This document shows positions 1 through 10,315 of a stretch of 64,000 nt of DNA, in pieces. The stretch is from contig JANQXM010000042.1 in NCBI GenBank assembly GCA_030729385.1, positions 33,254 through 97,253 on the forward strand, given 5' to 3'. Numbering within the stretch: position 1 is the first letter of the stretch; every line of letters begins with the position of its first letter. This DNA comes from Opitutales bacterium. GTDB taxonomy: Bacteria > Verrucomicrobiota > Verrucomicrobiia > Opitutales > Coraliomargaritaceae. The position numbers and the translations under genes were made by a program. Under the pieces are notes generated by a model. The model did no database searches. It saw only the letters and a list, made by a program, of their open reading frames with translations, and was not told the origin of the DNA.

Positions 1-1
1 C

Positions 2-409
2 ATGGTAAAAGTGACAATCGAATATGAGGGTGAGCTACGCTGTAATCTAGAGCATGGTCCTTCCGGAAACACACTACAAACCGATGCACCGGTGGATAAT
101 AATGGCAAAGGCGAAAGCTTTTCACCTACCGATCTCTGTGCATCTGCGCTAGGTTCCTGTATTGCCACGATAGTCGGCATGCAGATGGAAGCGCTGGGTG
201 TCGATTTGAAGGGGATGCGTATTGAAGTGAGTAAAGAAATGTCCGCTAACCTACCGCGTCGAATCGCCCGACTTGAAACGAATGTCTGGTTGCCTGTGCC
301 TTTAACCGATGATCAGCAGATGAAAGTGGAAATTGCGGCAAAGAACTGCCCAGTGCATCATAGTCTTCACCCGGAGATTGAAAAGCCGATCCATTTTCAT
401 TGGAAGTAA
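2..409 (+). CDS. OsmC family protein
   Basis: ORF with OsmC-like motifs (FSPTDLCASALGSCIATIVGMQ; NCPVHHSLHPEI). Confidence 0.85.
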   Translation: MVKVTIEYEGELRCNLEHGPSGNTLQTDAPVDNNGKGESFSPTDLCASALGSCIATIVGMQMEALGVDLKGMRIEVSKEMSANLPRRIARLETNVWLPVPLTDDQQMKVEIAAKNCPVHHSLHPEIEKPIHFHWK

Positions 410-415
410 TTTATA

Positions 416-2098
416 GTGAGTAAGTTAAATACTTTGATCACTCTGCTGGTATTCGACTCACGTAATCGATTATTGGTGCAGCAGCATTCAGATAATGGCG
501 TTGAAATACCACTTTACCCCTCCTCGTCATGTGAGGGTTCGTATTTGCTAACGACAGCTGACATTGAAGGCGAGCTAACTGAGATCCACTGTCGATTGAA
601 TAGTGAAGTCACTCCTGGGAATGAGTTTATAAGCCTGTATCAGCTAAGGTCGCTCGAACAATCCAGCCACTTAAAGGCAATTTTACAGGCGATAGAGCCT
701 CATTTATATCGACTTCCCTACCTCGATCTCGGGGAAAATGAGTATATCTACCGATTTCGTACCGCCAAAGAACGCAACCGCTCGATCTACGTGGATACTC
801 AGTCGGATGCACTGTATCAAAGCGCCCTGTGTGCGGCGATTAAGGAAGCACGACGAACGAAGGAAAAAACCTCAGGTGAGCCAGCAGTCTTGGATTTTGG
901 TGCGGTGAGTTATGTCATCCCCAGTCACTTCGGGTTTTGCCTCGGTGTGCAAAATGCAATCGAACGCGCTTATGAAACGGTGGCGGCAAATCCGGGAAAA
1001 CGGGTCTTCATGTTGAGTGAGTTGATTCATAATCCTTTTGTAAATGAAGATTTATTGGCTCGAGGATTACGTTACTTGCATACTGACAAAGGGTTACCAA
1101 TTCGTGATGATGGTTCGATAGCGACCGATCGGGAGGACCCCCAGGCGTTATGGAATCAACTAGCAGAGGAAGATATCGTCATTATTCCGGCATTTGGAGC
1201 GACGAATGAAGACAAGGTTCGTTTGATTCGGCGCGGGCTTTCGATCCGTGAAAATGATGCCACTTGTATGTTGGTCGAGAAGGTATGGAAGGCTGCTCGC
1301 CGTTATGCCGGGGAAGGTTATACGGTGTTGATTCACGGTAAGTCTGAGCACGAGGAAACCAAAGCTACTTTCTCTAACAGTTCGAGCCATGGCCCAGCAC
1401 TCATGATTCGCAATATGGAGCATGCTGAGCGTTTAGGTGAAATCATTAAGGCAGAGGATTCTCAGAAGAAAGCACTCTTTGATGCTTCCTTCGGTGGCTT
1501 GTATTCAGATGGTTTTGATCCTTTGCGTGATTTGGATCGAATCGCCGTGGTCAATCAAACCACTCTTTTGCGGAATGAGACACTGAGGATCATTGAGCAT
1601 CTTCGCGAAGTGATTTCGGAGAAATATGGTGAAGATCGTGTGGCTGAGCATCTTTGGTCGAAAGGTAAAGGGGACACCCTCTGTTATGCGACACAGGTTA
1701 ATCAGGATGCTTTGCACAAAGCGGTTGAGTTACCTATCGATGCCGCGATCGTGGTGGGCGGTAAAAATAGCTCTAACACCTTCCAACTGTATCGTGTCTG
1801 TGAGGATCGATTCGGTGACAACGCACATTACATCCAATCAGAGGCAGATATCACAGCGTTGCATGAAATTGAGCATTATATATTTCCGTATAATTTGTCC
1901 GAGATCTCTCAAGATAATCACTGCCAGCGCCCATTCCTAAAGGCAGATGGAGCGAAGAAACATATTCTACTAACGGGGGGGGCTTCTTGCCCGGACGGCA
2001 TTATCCAGCAAGTCATCCAGAAAATTAACAGTTTTTACCCTGCCGATGCGATTCGTCCGGTAGAGGCAATTTTACAAGCTTTTGAGTCTGAGGGTTGA
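416..2098 (+). CDS. ispH: 4-hydroxy-3-methylbut-2-enyl diphosphate reductase (IspH/LytB) with about 150-aa N-terminal extension
   Basis: IspH motifs FGFCLGVQNAIERA, LIHNPFVNEDL, GKSEHEETKATFS, VVGGKNSSNT, GGASCPDG; GTG start; extra N-terminal region. Confidence 0.88.
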   Translation: MSKLNTLITLLVFDSRNRLLVQQHSDNGVEIPLYPSSSCEGSYLLTTADIEGELTEIHCRLNSEVTPGNEFISLYQLRSLEQSSHLKAILQAIEPHLYRLPYLDLGENEYIYRFRTAKERNRSIYVDTQSDALYQSALCAAIKEARRTKEKTSGEPAVLDFGAVSYVIPSHFGFCLGVQNAIERAYETVAANPGKRVFMLSELIHNPFVNEDLLARGLRYLHTDKGLPIRDDGSIATDREDPQALWNQLAEEDIVIIPAFGATNEDKVRLIRRGLSIRENDATCMLVEKVWKAARRYAGEGYTVLIHGKSEHEETKATFSNSSSHGPALMIRNMEHAERLGEIIKAEDSQKKALFDASFGGLYSDGFDPLRDLDRIAVVNQTTLLRNETLRIIEHLREVISEKYGEDRVAEHLWSKGKGDTLCYATQVNQDALHKAVELPIDAAIVVGGKNSSNTFQLYRVCEDRFGDNAHYIQSEADITALHEIEHYIFPYNLSEISQDNHCQRPFLKADGAKKHILLTGGASCPDGIIQQVIQKINSFYPADAIRPVEAILQAFESEG

Positions 2099-2495
2099 AC
2101 CGTGGACAGATGCAGTTACTGTATGGGCAGTGTTATTTGGTATTACAGATTGTGAAGGGGGTGCTCAACCCGGTGTTTATTACAGCATCGGGTCTATTGT
2201 GCAGCACAAGCTCTATGGTTACCGGGGTGTGATTGTTGCCTTCGATCCACACTGTGTCGCAGGCGATAAGTGGTATTTTTCAAATAAAACTCAGCCCGCC
2301 CGCGAGCAGCCATGGTATCATGTATTGGTTCACGACAGTGGTGGGCTCAGCACATATGTAGCACAGTCAAATCTCCAAGAAGACCCATCACAGGCTCCAG
2401 TGGATCATCCGAGAATCAGCAGTTATTTCACGGAATTTATCGATGGTTCCTATGTCCTTAAAGAGGGCAATGCTTCTGGTGGCTGCTCGATGTAG
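2082..2495 (+). CDS. HspQ/YccV-like (hemimethylated DNA-binding domain) protein
   Basis: YSIGSIVQHKLYGYRGVIVAFDP...QPWYHVLV...TYVAQSNL matches the HspQ/YccV pattern; exact start uncertain. Confidence 0.75.
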   Translation: MSLRVEPWTDAVTVWAVLFGITDCEGGAQPGVYYSIGSIVQHKLYGYRGVIVAFDPHCVAGDKWYFSNKTQPAREQPWYHVLVHDSGGLSTYVAQSNLQEDPSQAPVDHPRISSYFTEFIDGSYVLKEGNASGGCSM

Positions 2496-2517
2496 CGAGG
2501 TTTGTCGCAGTGTATCT

Positions 2518-3954
2518 TTAAGACGATATAGCGGCTTCACTTTCAACGCCTTCGAGCACGAGCTCTCCAAAGAGCGTGCTGGCAGTGACTCGGTTGAATC
2601 GGACGGGCACGAGTTGACCGACTAGTCGTGGGCTCGCTTTGACGATCACAACGCGATTACCACGTGTGCGGCCGATGAACATGTCTTCGCCTTTCTTGGC
2701 TGGACCTTCAAAGAGCACTTCCTCGACTTTACCGACTAGCGCTTCGTTACGCTCCAGCGAGCGACGGCTCAAAATTTCAAGTAACACTTGGTTACGCTCT
2801 TCTTTCGTCTCTTTACTTATAGGGTCACCGAGTGGTTCGGCGGTGGTATCGGGGCGCACACTGTATTTGTAGAGATAGGCCATATCAAAACCGATTTCTT
2901 CAAAGTGTCTACGGGTCAGTTCAAAATCTTCTTCAGTCTCGCCTGGAAAGCCGACGATTACATCGGTGGAGATATACATATCCGGTCGAACGGCGCGGAT
3001 TTTTTCAATGATGCTGCGGAACTTTTCGATGGTGTAAGGACGACGCATCGCTTTGAGAATCGTATTGCTTCCACTCTGCATCGGGAAGTGTAGGTATTCG
3101 CAGAGCTTTGGTAGTCGAGCGTAGCATTCAATCAGGTCGTCCTTAAAGCCGACCGGATGGGGGCTGGTGAAGCGTATGCGCTCGATTCCCTCGATAGTGT
3201 GCACCTTTTCGATCAATTGCACAAAAGGACTCTTTTGATCGACGAAAGGAAACTCACGTATGCCGTATTGATTTACTATTTGTCCCAACAAGGTGACTTC
3301 TCGCGTGCCTTTTGCCACTAGCTCTTCGATTTCTTCGATAATGGCCTCCATGGGGCGGGCGCGTTCGGTCCCACGTGTCTTGGGCACGATGCAGTAAGAA
3401 CACTTCATATTACAGCCCTGCATGATGCTGACAAAGGCGGTGGCTTGCGGCTTATCGTCGACGTGCGACTTAATCGTATTTTGAGAATCGAGTTCTTCGG
3501 CTAGATCGACGATGGATTCCGGACGTGGGCCTTGGCCCTGCATCGTAGCGATAATATTGCTCAGATGGTCGGGTACGCGGTGAAATTTCTGTGTGCCGAT
3601 GATCAGGTCGAGGTCTGGCAAACTATCGAGCAGAGCCTCACCGCGGTTTTGAGCCATGCACCCCATGATGCCTATGATGAAGTTGGGGTTTTTGCGCTTT
3701 CTTTTACCGAGGTGGCCCGCTTTACCGATGGCTTTTTGCTCGGCCTGGTCACGCACGCTGCAGGTGTTCAGTAGGACGACATCGGCCTCTTTCTCGTTAT
3801 CGACCAGCGCATAGCCTTTCCCCCGAAGCATCGCGGCGACCGCTTCGGAGTCTCGTTCGTTCATTTGGCACCCGTAGGTTTTGATATGCACCCGGTTCAT
3901 GAGGAAGTCGGAGAATGTTGAGCCCAAAGGCTTTGTAAACTCAGAACTGGACAA
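2518..3954 (-). CDS. miaB: tRNA-2-methylthio-N6-dimethylallyladenosine synthase MiaB
   Basis: VHIKTYGCQMNERDSE, radical SAM CNMKCSYCIVPKTRG, TRAM-like C-terminus. Confidence 0.95.
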   Translation of the reverse strand: MSSSEFTKPLGSTFSDFLMNRVHIKTYGCQMNERDSEAVAAMLRGKGYALVDNEKEADVVLLNTCSVRDQAEQKAIGKAGHLGKRKRKNPNFIIGIMGCMAQNRGEALLDSLPDLDLIIGTQKFHRVPDHLSNIIATMQGQGPRPESIVDLAEELDSQNTIKSHVDDKPQATAFVSIMQGCNMKCSYCIVPKTRGTERARPMEAIIEEIEELVAKGTREVTLLGQIVNQYGIREFPFVDQKSPFVQLIEKVHTIEGIERIRFTSPHPVGFKDDLIECYARLPKLCEYLHFPMQSGSNTILKAMRRPYTIEKFRSIIEKIRAVRPDMYISTDVIVGFPGETEEDFELTRRHFEEIGFDMAYLYKYSVRPDTTAEPLGDPISKETKEERNQVLLEILSRRSLERNEALVGKVEEVLFEGPAKKGEDMFIGRTRGNRVVIVKASPRLVGQLVPVRFNRVTASTLFGELVLEGVESEAAISS

Positions 3955-4045
3955 AGTCTAAATGAAGGTCTGTTAAAAAGTTTGAAAAACCATTGTTGGC
4001 GCTGAGTGGTCTTGACCCATGTGCCACATGCTTTGTCATAAGTCT

Positions 4046-4612
4046 ATGTCCGAGATCCCCCCACGTGAGATTATTTTAGCGAAAGCCGGTGAGCTTTTTC
4101 ATAAGCGTGGCTATGGTGCGGTTACGATCGACGATGTGATTGCTGCGACAGGATTGCCTAAATCGACATTCCATCAGAATTTCAGTTCACGCTCAAAGCT
4201 TGGTCAGGCTTGGTTGGGTCGTTTGAATAAGCGCATGCAGGCGATGCACGATAGTTTCCTTGAGAAACCAGGTGATCGTGATCGGCGCTTGCGGAAGTAT
4301 TTCTTTTCCATGCGCAGCTGGTTGGAGGCCAATGGCTTCCGTTCTTGTCAGTTTGCTAATACGTCAGCCTGTATTGATTCTGAATCCGATGAAGAAATCG
4401 CGCATTTGATTGATCAATATAAACGCGCGCAGCGTAAGTTTTTCATCGAATTGGTGGGCACATTGGTTGATGAGACAGATGCTAAACGCTTAGGCACTGC
4501 GGTCTTTTTGCTCTATTCCGGAGCGATGACTGAAGCTCAAAATTTGAAAGCCACTTGGCCACTTGAAGATGCTTTGGCGATATCAGAGCAGCTCTGTGGA
4601 ATTAATCGATAA
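4046..4612 (+). CDS. TetR/AcrR family transcriptional regulator
   Basis: N-terminal HTH ILAKAGELFHKRGYGAVTIDDVIAATGLPKSTFHQNFSSRSKL; start set at internal Met. Confidence 0.85.
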   Translation: MSEIPPREIILAKAGELFHKRGYGAVTIDDVIAATGLPKSTFHQNFSSRSKLGQAWLGRLNKRMQAMHDSFLEKPGDRDRRLRKYFFSMRSWLEANGFRSCQFANTSACIDSESDEEIAHLIDQYKRAQRKFFIELVGTLVDETDAKRLGTAVFLLYSGAMTEAQNLKATWPLEDALAISEQLCGINR

Positions 4613-4675
4613 GAAGTCCCCAATTCTCCCTTTGCGCTGGAATTGAGAGAATGAAACCATCAATGTTTTCGCATT

Positions 4676-5200
4676 ATGGAAAAAGTAACCGAACTTCTGT
4701 CAAAGCTTCCTGAGGAAGCGAAGGATCTCCAAATCAACCTGAAGCGTGTGCTGGAAGGTGAATCTCTGAACACAGAGCAAACATGGGGCACTGCTTTGGC
4801 TGCTGCGTATTTTATTCGTAATCCTCAATTAACAGCGGCGATTCATGCTGACGCCGAAGCGGCTGGTGTGTCCCAAGCCATTTTGGAGGACGCTCGTGGC
4901 GCGGCTTCGATCATGGGAATGAATGCTATTTATTATCGTTTTCGTCACCTTATGAATAAGGAGGCATACAATCAGCGCCCTGCCAATCTACGCATGATGC
5001 GAATGCAGCAAGTCGCTACAACGAAGGCGAATTTTGAGCTGTTTTCGATTGCTCCTGCCGCATTGGCAGGTTGCGAAATGTGTCTTAAAGCGCACGAAGC
5101 AGCGGTTAAGAAAGATGGTATGACGGAGGATAATGTCCACGATGCCGTTCGTATTTCTGCGGTTCTGCATGGTGTGGCTGTTGCCTTGGAAATGGTTTAG
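4676..5200 (+). CDS. AhpD/carboxymuconolactone decarboxylase-like alkylhydroperoxidase
   Basis: CEMCLKAHEAAVKKDGM (CxxC with downstream His) typical of AhpD family. Confidence 0.8.
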   Translation: MEKVTELLSKLPEEAKDLQINLKRVLEGESLNTEQTWGTALAAAYFIRNPQLTAAIHADAEAAGVSQAILEDARGAASIMGMNAIYYRFRHLMNKEAYNQRPANLRMMRMQQVATTKANFELFSIAPAALAGCEMCLKAHEAAVKKDGMTEDNVHDAVRISAVLHGVAVALEMV

Positions 5201-5255
5201 CCATTATTGGCTGCTTTCCTAGTAGGTAGTTACGATTCAAAAAGCGCATGGTTTC

Positions 5256-5687
5256 ATGATACGTAAAGATCGGATCGTTATGTCAGCATCCCCGCATAAA
5301 GTATTTGTTTACGGCACTTTAAAACCGGGGGGTCACTACTGGCCTCAGTTTTGCGAAGGCAAGGTCAGTGAAGTGCAACCGGCAATGATACGGGGCGAGC
5401 TCTATGATCTACATGTTGGCTATCCTGGGGTGATCCTACAAGGAGATGGCTGGGTGCAGGGCTGTCTTTTAACTTTCCCGCGGGAAGCAGATTTCCTTCA
5501 ATTAGATGTGCTCGAAGGTTACGTGCCCGGAAGGGAGGAAAGTAAGAACGAGTATAACCGCCTAAAAGTGCCTAGTTACACGCCCGAAGGTGAAACACTT
5601 GGTGAGGTTTGGGCATACGAAATGACCGAAGCGACGATGCAGCGTTATACGGGCACTCGAATAGAGAGTGGCTATTGGGCTATTTAA
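5256..5687 (+). CDS. gamma-glutamylcyclotransferase (AIG2-like) family protein
   Basis: KVFVYGTLKPGGHYWP...RGELYDLHVGYPGVI...LDVLEGY. Confidence 0.85.
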   Translation: MIRKDRIVMSASPHKVFVYGTLKPGGHYWPQFCEGKVSEVQPAMIRGELYDLHVGYPGVILQGDGWVQGCLLTFPREADFLQLDVLEGYVPGREESKNEYNRLKVPSYTPEGETLGEVWAYEMTEATMQRYTGTRIESGYWAI

Positions 5688-5698
5688 ATAGATTCACC

Positions 5699-7237
5699 CT
5701 ACTCTTTGGGCTTCGCGACTTTCTTGGCGGGTTTCTTTTTTACCGTCTTTTTGGTCGTGGCTTTTGGGGGCACAGTTTTCTTTGCGGCGGCTTTCTTAGT
5801 CGCAGTCTTTTTCACCGTGGCTTTCTTTGTGGCGACCTTTTTGACCGCTTTTTTCGTCGCCTTCTTCTTAGCCGGTTTGTCTGCGGGAGCTGGTTTAGCT
5901 GGCTCCTTTGATTTCACTTCGGACTTCGTTTTAGTTTTAGGCTTTTTGACCGGTTCGGTTTTGGCTTCTGCAGGAGCCTTCGATTTGGGTGCTTTAGCTT
6001 TTGGCTTGGAGCTGGTTTCTTTGCCCTCCTGAGAAGGTTTAGATTCAGCGCTTGGGGGCGTTGAATTTGTTTCGCCTACTGGATGCTGTTTTTTGCCACC
6101 GCGTCGTCGGCGATTCCGAGCTGCCTTGTTTGATGTATCAGTGTTTTCTGCGCGTGGTTGTGAATCATCAGCCTGCGCGGATTGTTTGGCTTCAGTTTTC
6201 CCTGCTTCTTGCGAGTGCTCTTTATTGTCGTTTTCGCGATTACGATTACGACCTCCACGGCGTCGACCACGTCTGCGCTTAGAGCCAGCCTCTCCCTGTG
6301 TTTGATTATCAGGCGATCTTTGTTCGCGTTGAGGTGCTGGTTTTTTCGCTTCGTAACGCTCAGGGTGCGTTTCAAAATCTTCGATCGCAGCTGCGATCTT
6401 TTCTTCCATCTCTTCGTCGGTGTATGGAATAGTGCGTTCGACTCTTTCTGGTGATTTGGTCGGAATCTTAGGCTGTTCCGGTGGGCAGTATTCTGCGGGC
6501 GGCAGCACGATTGCGTTGTAAGGATCGATGGGAAGCGGATCTTCTGGTAGTGCAGATTTCGCTTTGGCGCTGAGACGCGGGTAAAGGGTGATTTCGTTGG
6601 GCACGTTGGGCTCATTCTCATTGAGTAGTTGCTCAATGGTGCGTGCGACGTGTTCGGGATCGATGCGTGTTTGCATCAGCTGCTCGTCGCTCACATCTGC
6701 CGCGGGTAGTTCTGGGTTTTGGCGAAGGATGAGGTTGGTCACTCGGAGACCGGCATCACGGGCTTGATCGAAGAGCGCGTTATTCATCTCGCGGAGGCCA
6801 CCTTCGATGAGTGCATTGATCGCACTCGCGGGGTGCCCACTCTTGTTGGCGGGGATGATGTTAATGAGCTGACCACGAAAGCGCAGTAAGTTGGGTAGTG
6901 CGAGGCGGGTCAGCATGATCGGACCGAGGAGTCCGATTTTGAGAATGGCTTCGAGATTACCGACAGGTAGTTTTTCGAAAGCGCCGCCAGGCGTTACATC
7001 GATCGCATGGATTAGGATGTGTAAGGCACCTTCCTTTTCCAGAATTTCATTGGTCGCGCGAGTGACGGCTTCGAGATCGCTGACATCAATCGGATATGCG
7101 AAGAAGTTTTGATCTGCGAAAGTGACTTTCGAGAAATTATTACCGATGCCGTGCACGCGGCAACCTTGCCGAATGAGACCCTTGATGATCCGGAGACCGA
7201 GAGGTGTCTCGGCGCCGGTGACAATAGCAATGTCCAT
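5699..7237 (-). CDS. SDR-fold protein with Arg-rich linker and Lys/Ala-rich histone-H1-like C-terminal tail
   Basis: N-terminal DIAIVTGAETPLGLRI Rossmann motif; middle KRRRGRRRGGRNRNR; C-terminal repeats KKATKKAVKKVATKKATVKKTATKKAAAKK. Confidence 0.8.
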   Translation of the reverse strand: MDIAIVTGAETPLGLRIIKGLIRQGCRVHGIGNNFSKVTFADQNFFAYPIDVSDLEAVTRATNEILEKEGALHILIHAIDVTPGGAFEKLPVGNLEAILKIGLLGPIMLTRLALPNLLRFRGQLINIIPANKSGHPASAINALIEGGLREMNNALFDQARDAGLRVTNLILRQNPELPAADVSDEQLMQTRIDPEHVARTIEQLLNENEPNVPNEITLYPRLSAKAKSALPEDPLPIDPYNAIVLPPAEYCPPEQPKIPTKSPERVERTIPYTDEEMEEKIAAAIEDFETHPERYEAKKPAPQREQRSPDNQTQGEAGSKRRRGRRRGGRNRNRENDNKEHSQEAGKTEAKQSAQADDSQPRAENTDTSNKAARNRRRRGGKKQHPVGETNSTPPSAESKPSQEGKETSSKPKAKAPKSKAPAEAKTEPVKKPKTKTKSEVKSKEPAKPAPADKPAKKKATKKAVKKVATKKATVKKTATKKAAAKKTVPPKATTKKTVKKKPAKKVAKPKE

Positions 7238-7445
7238 ATGTTGTATAAATTGGCTCTACCTGCGGAGAACACCCGAAATGGGGTTCGTCAAAGACGCAGT
7301 GGAGGTTCCGTGTAATGATCGGAGATGAGTGGTTATGTCGTATCTCAGACAGTATGTTCGAGATCTCATGCTGCATAGAGCAGAATCCAAACCACTTTTT
7401 GGCAATGGTAATCGTGTGGAATGCGTGGATGTAGGTTTTGGGCGT

Positions 7446-8093
7446 TTAATGGAGATGATCGACTAGCTCTTGGAGTGAGTGCACGACAGGAGCACCTGTG
7501 GTAGCAAGCCGTTCTGGTGTATGATGCCCGTGTGCGAGCAGGATACAGTGAGTGCCAATGGCTTCCGCTACTTCAAAGTCGTGTAGGGTATCGCCAATCA
7601 TCACGACTTCTTCGGGGTCCCATTCCAGTTTTTCAATCCAGCGCTTCCCCTGCCCTACTTTGCCTTCTGCGTAGATGTTATCAGTGCCGACCAGACCACT
7701 GAAATGCTCACGAATACCGAAGTGGTTGATGCCAATTTCAAGGGCTTCCTGTTTTGCGGCAGAAAGAACTGAATGCGTGTGCCCCAAACCGGAGAGTTTT
7801 TTGAGTATCTCCGAGGTTTCAGGGTGCAAGACGCACTCTTCTAGCCAGCGGACTTCGTAGTCGTTGATAAATTCGCGGCTGACTTGGGCAAAGCTATCTA
7901 CATCTGTATCAAAGCCGAGGTAGTCGTAGAAATGAATAACCGGAAAGCCAAAGTTCTGGCGATACACGTCCTCGGTGAGCGGCGATCGGTTGCGTTTGGC
8001 GAGTAGTCCGTTGAGCACTTCGACGCACAACCAGGTGTCGTCCAATAAGGTGCCATTCCAATCCCAGATGATATGACGATATGGTGAGGGCAT
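7446..8093 (-). CDS. HAD family hydrolase (phosphoglycolate phosphatase-like)
   Basis: IIWDWNGTLLDDT, VLSAAK, VVMIGDTLHDFEVA motifs. Confidence 0.85.
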   Translation of the reverse strand: MPSPYRHIIWDWNGTLLDDTWLCVEVLNGLLAKRNRSPLTEDVYRQNFGFPVIHFYDYLGFDTDVDSFAQVSREFINDYEVRWLEECVLHPETSEILKKLSGLGHTHSVLSAAKQEALEIGINHFGIREHFSGLVGTDNIYAEGKVGQGKRWIEKLEWDPEEVVMIGDTLHDFEVAEAIGTHCILLAHGHHTPERLATTGAPVVHSLQELVDHLH

Positions 8094-8516
8094 CTAGTCG
8101 AGTAGATCAGGTTTCCGCTCGAAGAGCACGGCAGGCACCTGCATGAGTGCGAGAAAGATCAAGGTGCCTTCAAAGCCGGGCACGCCTAGACGCTCACCTC
8201 TATCTGCAGCTGCGATATATGCGAACATCACCGTAGCAATCATCAGAAAGACAAAAAGCGCTGAAATAATCAGCATCGCTACATAAGTCAGTTTCCAGCG
8301 TTTATCTGAAACCTTGGCAAATGGGAGATTTAGAAAAGCACCGTAGAGTATAAAATAGACTGATTGGATGACCACGAAAGTCGTCAATGTGCCAGTAAGG
8401 AGGTTCTTTAAAGCGAGTCCGATTAGTAAAAAGCCCAAGGCGCGACCTGCCCAGCGTGCATAGCGCACACCATCCGGTATAATTGTATTTGGGTTTTCTT
8501 TGGTGATGCTGCTCAT
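8094..8516 (-). CDS. hypothetical multi-pass membrane protein
   Basis: ORF with several hydrophobic stretches; tightly packed between HAD and ogt genes. Confidence 0.6.
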   Translation of the reverse strand: MSSITKENPNTIIPDGVRYARWAGRALGFLLIGLALKNLLTGTLTTFVVIQSVYFILYGAFLNLPFAKVSDKRWKLTYVAMLIISALFVFLMIATVMFAYIAAADRGERLGVPGFEGTLIFLALMQVPAVLFERKPDLLD

Positions 8517-9070
8517 TTAAATAGTCGGAGCAGATCAGAGCCTGCCTCTTGCTCGGCGTCAAGCAACGCGAGCTTTCTATCTGCTCCCCATCGATAATTT
8601 CCTATCGCACCAGTAGATTGAATGACACGGTGGCATGGTCTGAGTATTGAAATGGGGTTGGCGCCCACCGCTGAACCCACTGCCCGATTGGCCTTTGGCT
8701 TGCCTATCGCTTGAGCAATCGACTGATAACTCACACGTTCCCCATACGGAACATCAATGAGTGCTCTCCACACCGCTAGCTGAAATGGTGTGCCTTGTGG
8801 TGCGAGATACTGCCACTGAATCGCTGGCGCCAAGGACTGATAGTGAGCAAGCCAGTCCAGAAATACGGTGCGAAACACACTATCTGCCTCGGGAAGATCT
8901 GCTGTTGTCTCCTCAAAATGTAGCTCAGTGATTCGTTCGCGTGAAAAATTAGCGATTAAGGTGCCCCACTCTGTGAGGATTCGACATCCCAATTCACCCG
9001 GAGAGGCATATTGGGTCAATGTGGTGAACAAATTATCATTTATACTTGCCATATCAGCGCTTCCTTCCAA
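8513..9070 (-). CDS. ogt: methylated-DNA--[protein]-cysteine S-methyltransferase
   Basis: Active-site PCHRVI, GxP.AxRAVGxAxGxNP pattern; start may be an internal Met. Confidence 0.9.
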   Translation of the reverse strand: MEGSADMASINDNLFTTLTQYASPGELGCRILTEWGTLIANFSRERITELHFEETTADLPEADSVFRTVFLDWLAHYQSLAPAIQWQYLAPQGTPFQLAVWRALIDVPYGERVSYQSIAQAIGKPKANRAVGSAVGANPISILRPCHRVIQSTGAIGNYRWGADRKLALLDAEQEAGSDLLRLFK

Positions 9071-9110
9071 TTTGAGAGAGTAATCATTTATTAATCATTC
9101 AATACATCCT

Positions 9111-10178
9111 ATGGCCGCTAAATCACAAATTCAAAAAACAGTACGTAATCCTGATGCAGATCGCAAAAACCTCGATTTAGCGATGTCCGGCATCAACAAG
9201 CAATTTGGCCCAGGGGCGCTCATGCGCCTAGGAGAAGCCACAAAAATGGAGATCGACGTGATTTCTACGGGTTCGATCGCCATTGACCTCGCTCTTGGAG
9301 TCGGTGGCCTCCCCCGTGGTCGTATTTGTGAGATCTATGGCCCTGAAAGTTCAGGTAAGACAACTTTCTGTTTGAGCGCGATCGCTCAGGCGCAAAAAGA
9401 AGGCGGCAACGCTGTCTTTGTCGATGTTGAGCACGCGCTGGATCCTAAATATGCGAAAATCGTCGGCGTGGATTTAGACAATCTGATGGTTTCACAGCCA
9501 GAGAGTGGTGAAGATGCACTGAATATCACTGAAACACTGATTCGCTCCGGCGCCGTGGATATTATTGTAGTCGATTCCGTCGCAGCATTGGTTTCGAAGC
9601 ATGAATTGGATGGTCAAATGGGTGATACCACTGTTGGCCTGCAAGCGAGAATGATGAGTCAGGCAATGCGCCGACTCACTGCTGCGATTAGTAAGTCTCA
9701 GTGTGTGGTGCTCTTTACCAATCAAATTCGTGAAAAGATAGGTGTCATGTTTGGCAGCCCCGAAACTCAGCCTGGTGGCCGTGCACTCAAGTTCTTTGCC
9801 TCGGTTCGGATGGATATTCGCCGAATTGGTCAGATCAAGGAGTCATCCGGCAAGGTTGTGGGTAACCGCACTCGCATTAAGATGGTGAAGAATAAAGTAG
9901 CTCCTCCATTCACTGAATCTGAGTTTGATATCATGTATAACGAAGGGATTTCACACTCCGGCTCGCTAGTAGACCTTGGTGTGGAACATAATATTTTGGA
10001 AAAGAAGGGTTCATGGATTTCTTATAAGGGCGAAATGGTCGGGCAAGGTCGCGAAGCAACTAAGACAGCTATCCAAGAAGACCAAAAATTAGCCGACGAA
10101 TTGACCCAGTTGATCATGGCCAAAGTTCACCCCAAAGGTGGCGATTCCGTTACGGGCACTAGTGAGGTTGAGGAATAG
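9111..10178 (+). CDS. recA: recombinase RecA
   Basis: GPESSGKTT Walker [26 protein letters not shown]. Confidence 0.98.
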   Translation: MAAKSQIQKTVRNPDADRKNLDLAMSGINKQFGPGALMRLGEATKMEIDVISTGSIAIDLALGVGGLPRGRICEIYGPESSGKTTFCLSAIAQAQKEGGNAVFVDVEHALDPKYAKIVGVDLDNLMVSQPESGEDALNITETLIRSGAVDIIVVDSVAALVSKHELDGQMGDTTVGLQARMMSQAMRRLTAAISKSQCVVLFTNQIREKIGVMFGSPETQPGGRALKFFASVRMDIRRIGQIKESSGKVVGNRTRIKMVKNKVAPPFTESEFDIMYNEGISHSGSLVDLGVEHNILEKKGSWISYKGEMVGQGREATKTAIQEDQKLADELTQLIMAKVHPKGGDSVTGTSEVEE

Positions 10179-10315
10179 CGTTTATTTCGCGATAGTCCCC
10201 TACTCTTCATCGGCATTTTCTGAATATTGCGTTCTGAGAGGCTTTAAATTCGGTCGATTATGGACTATCTCAAAGTAGTCCAGTCACTTGCGAACTTGAC
10301 GCTGCGCTCGATTAA

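Noticed and set aside
5706-6032. 108-aa hydrophobic ORF on + strand
   Set aside because: Antisense of the Lys/Ala-rich tail (Lys codons read as Phe/Leu); mimics a membrane protein by composition.
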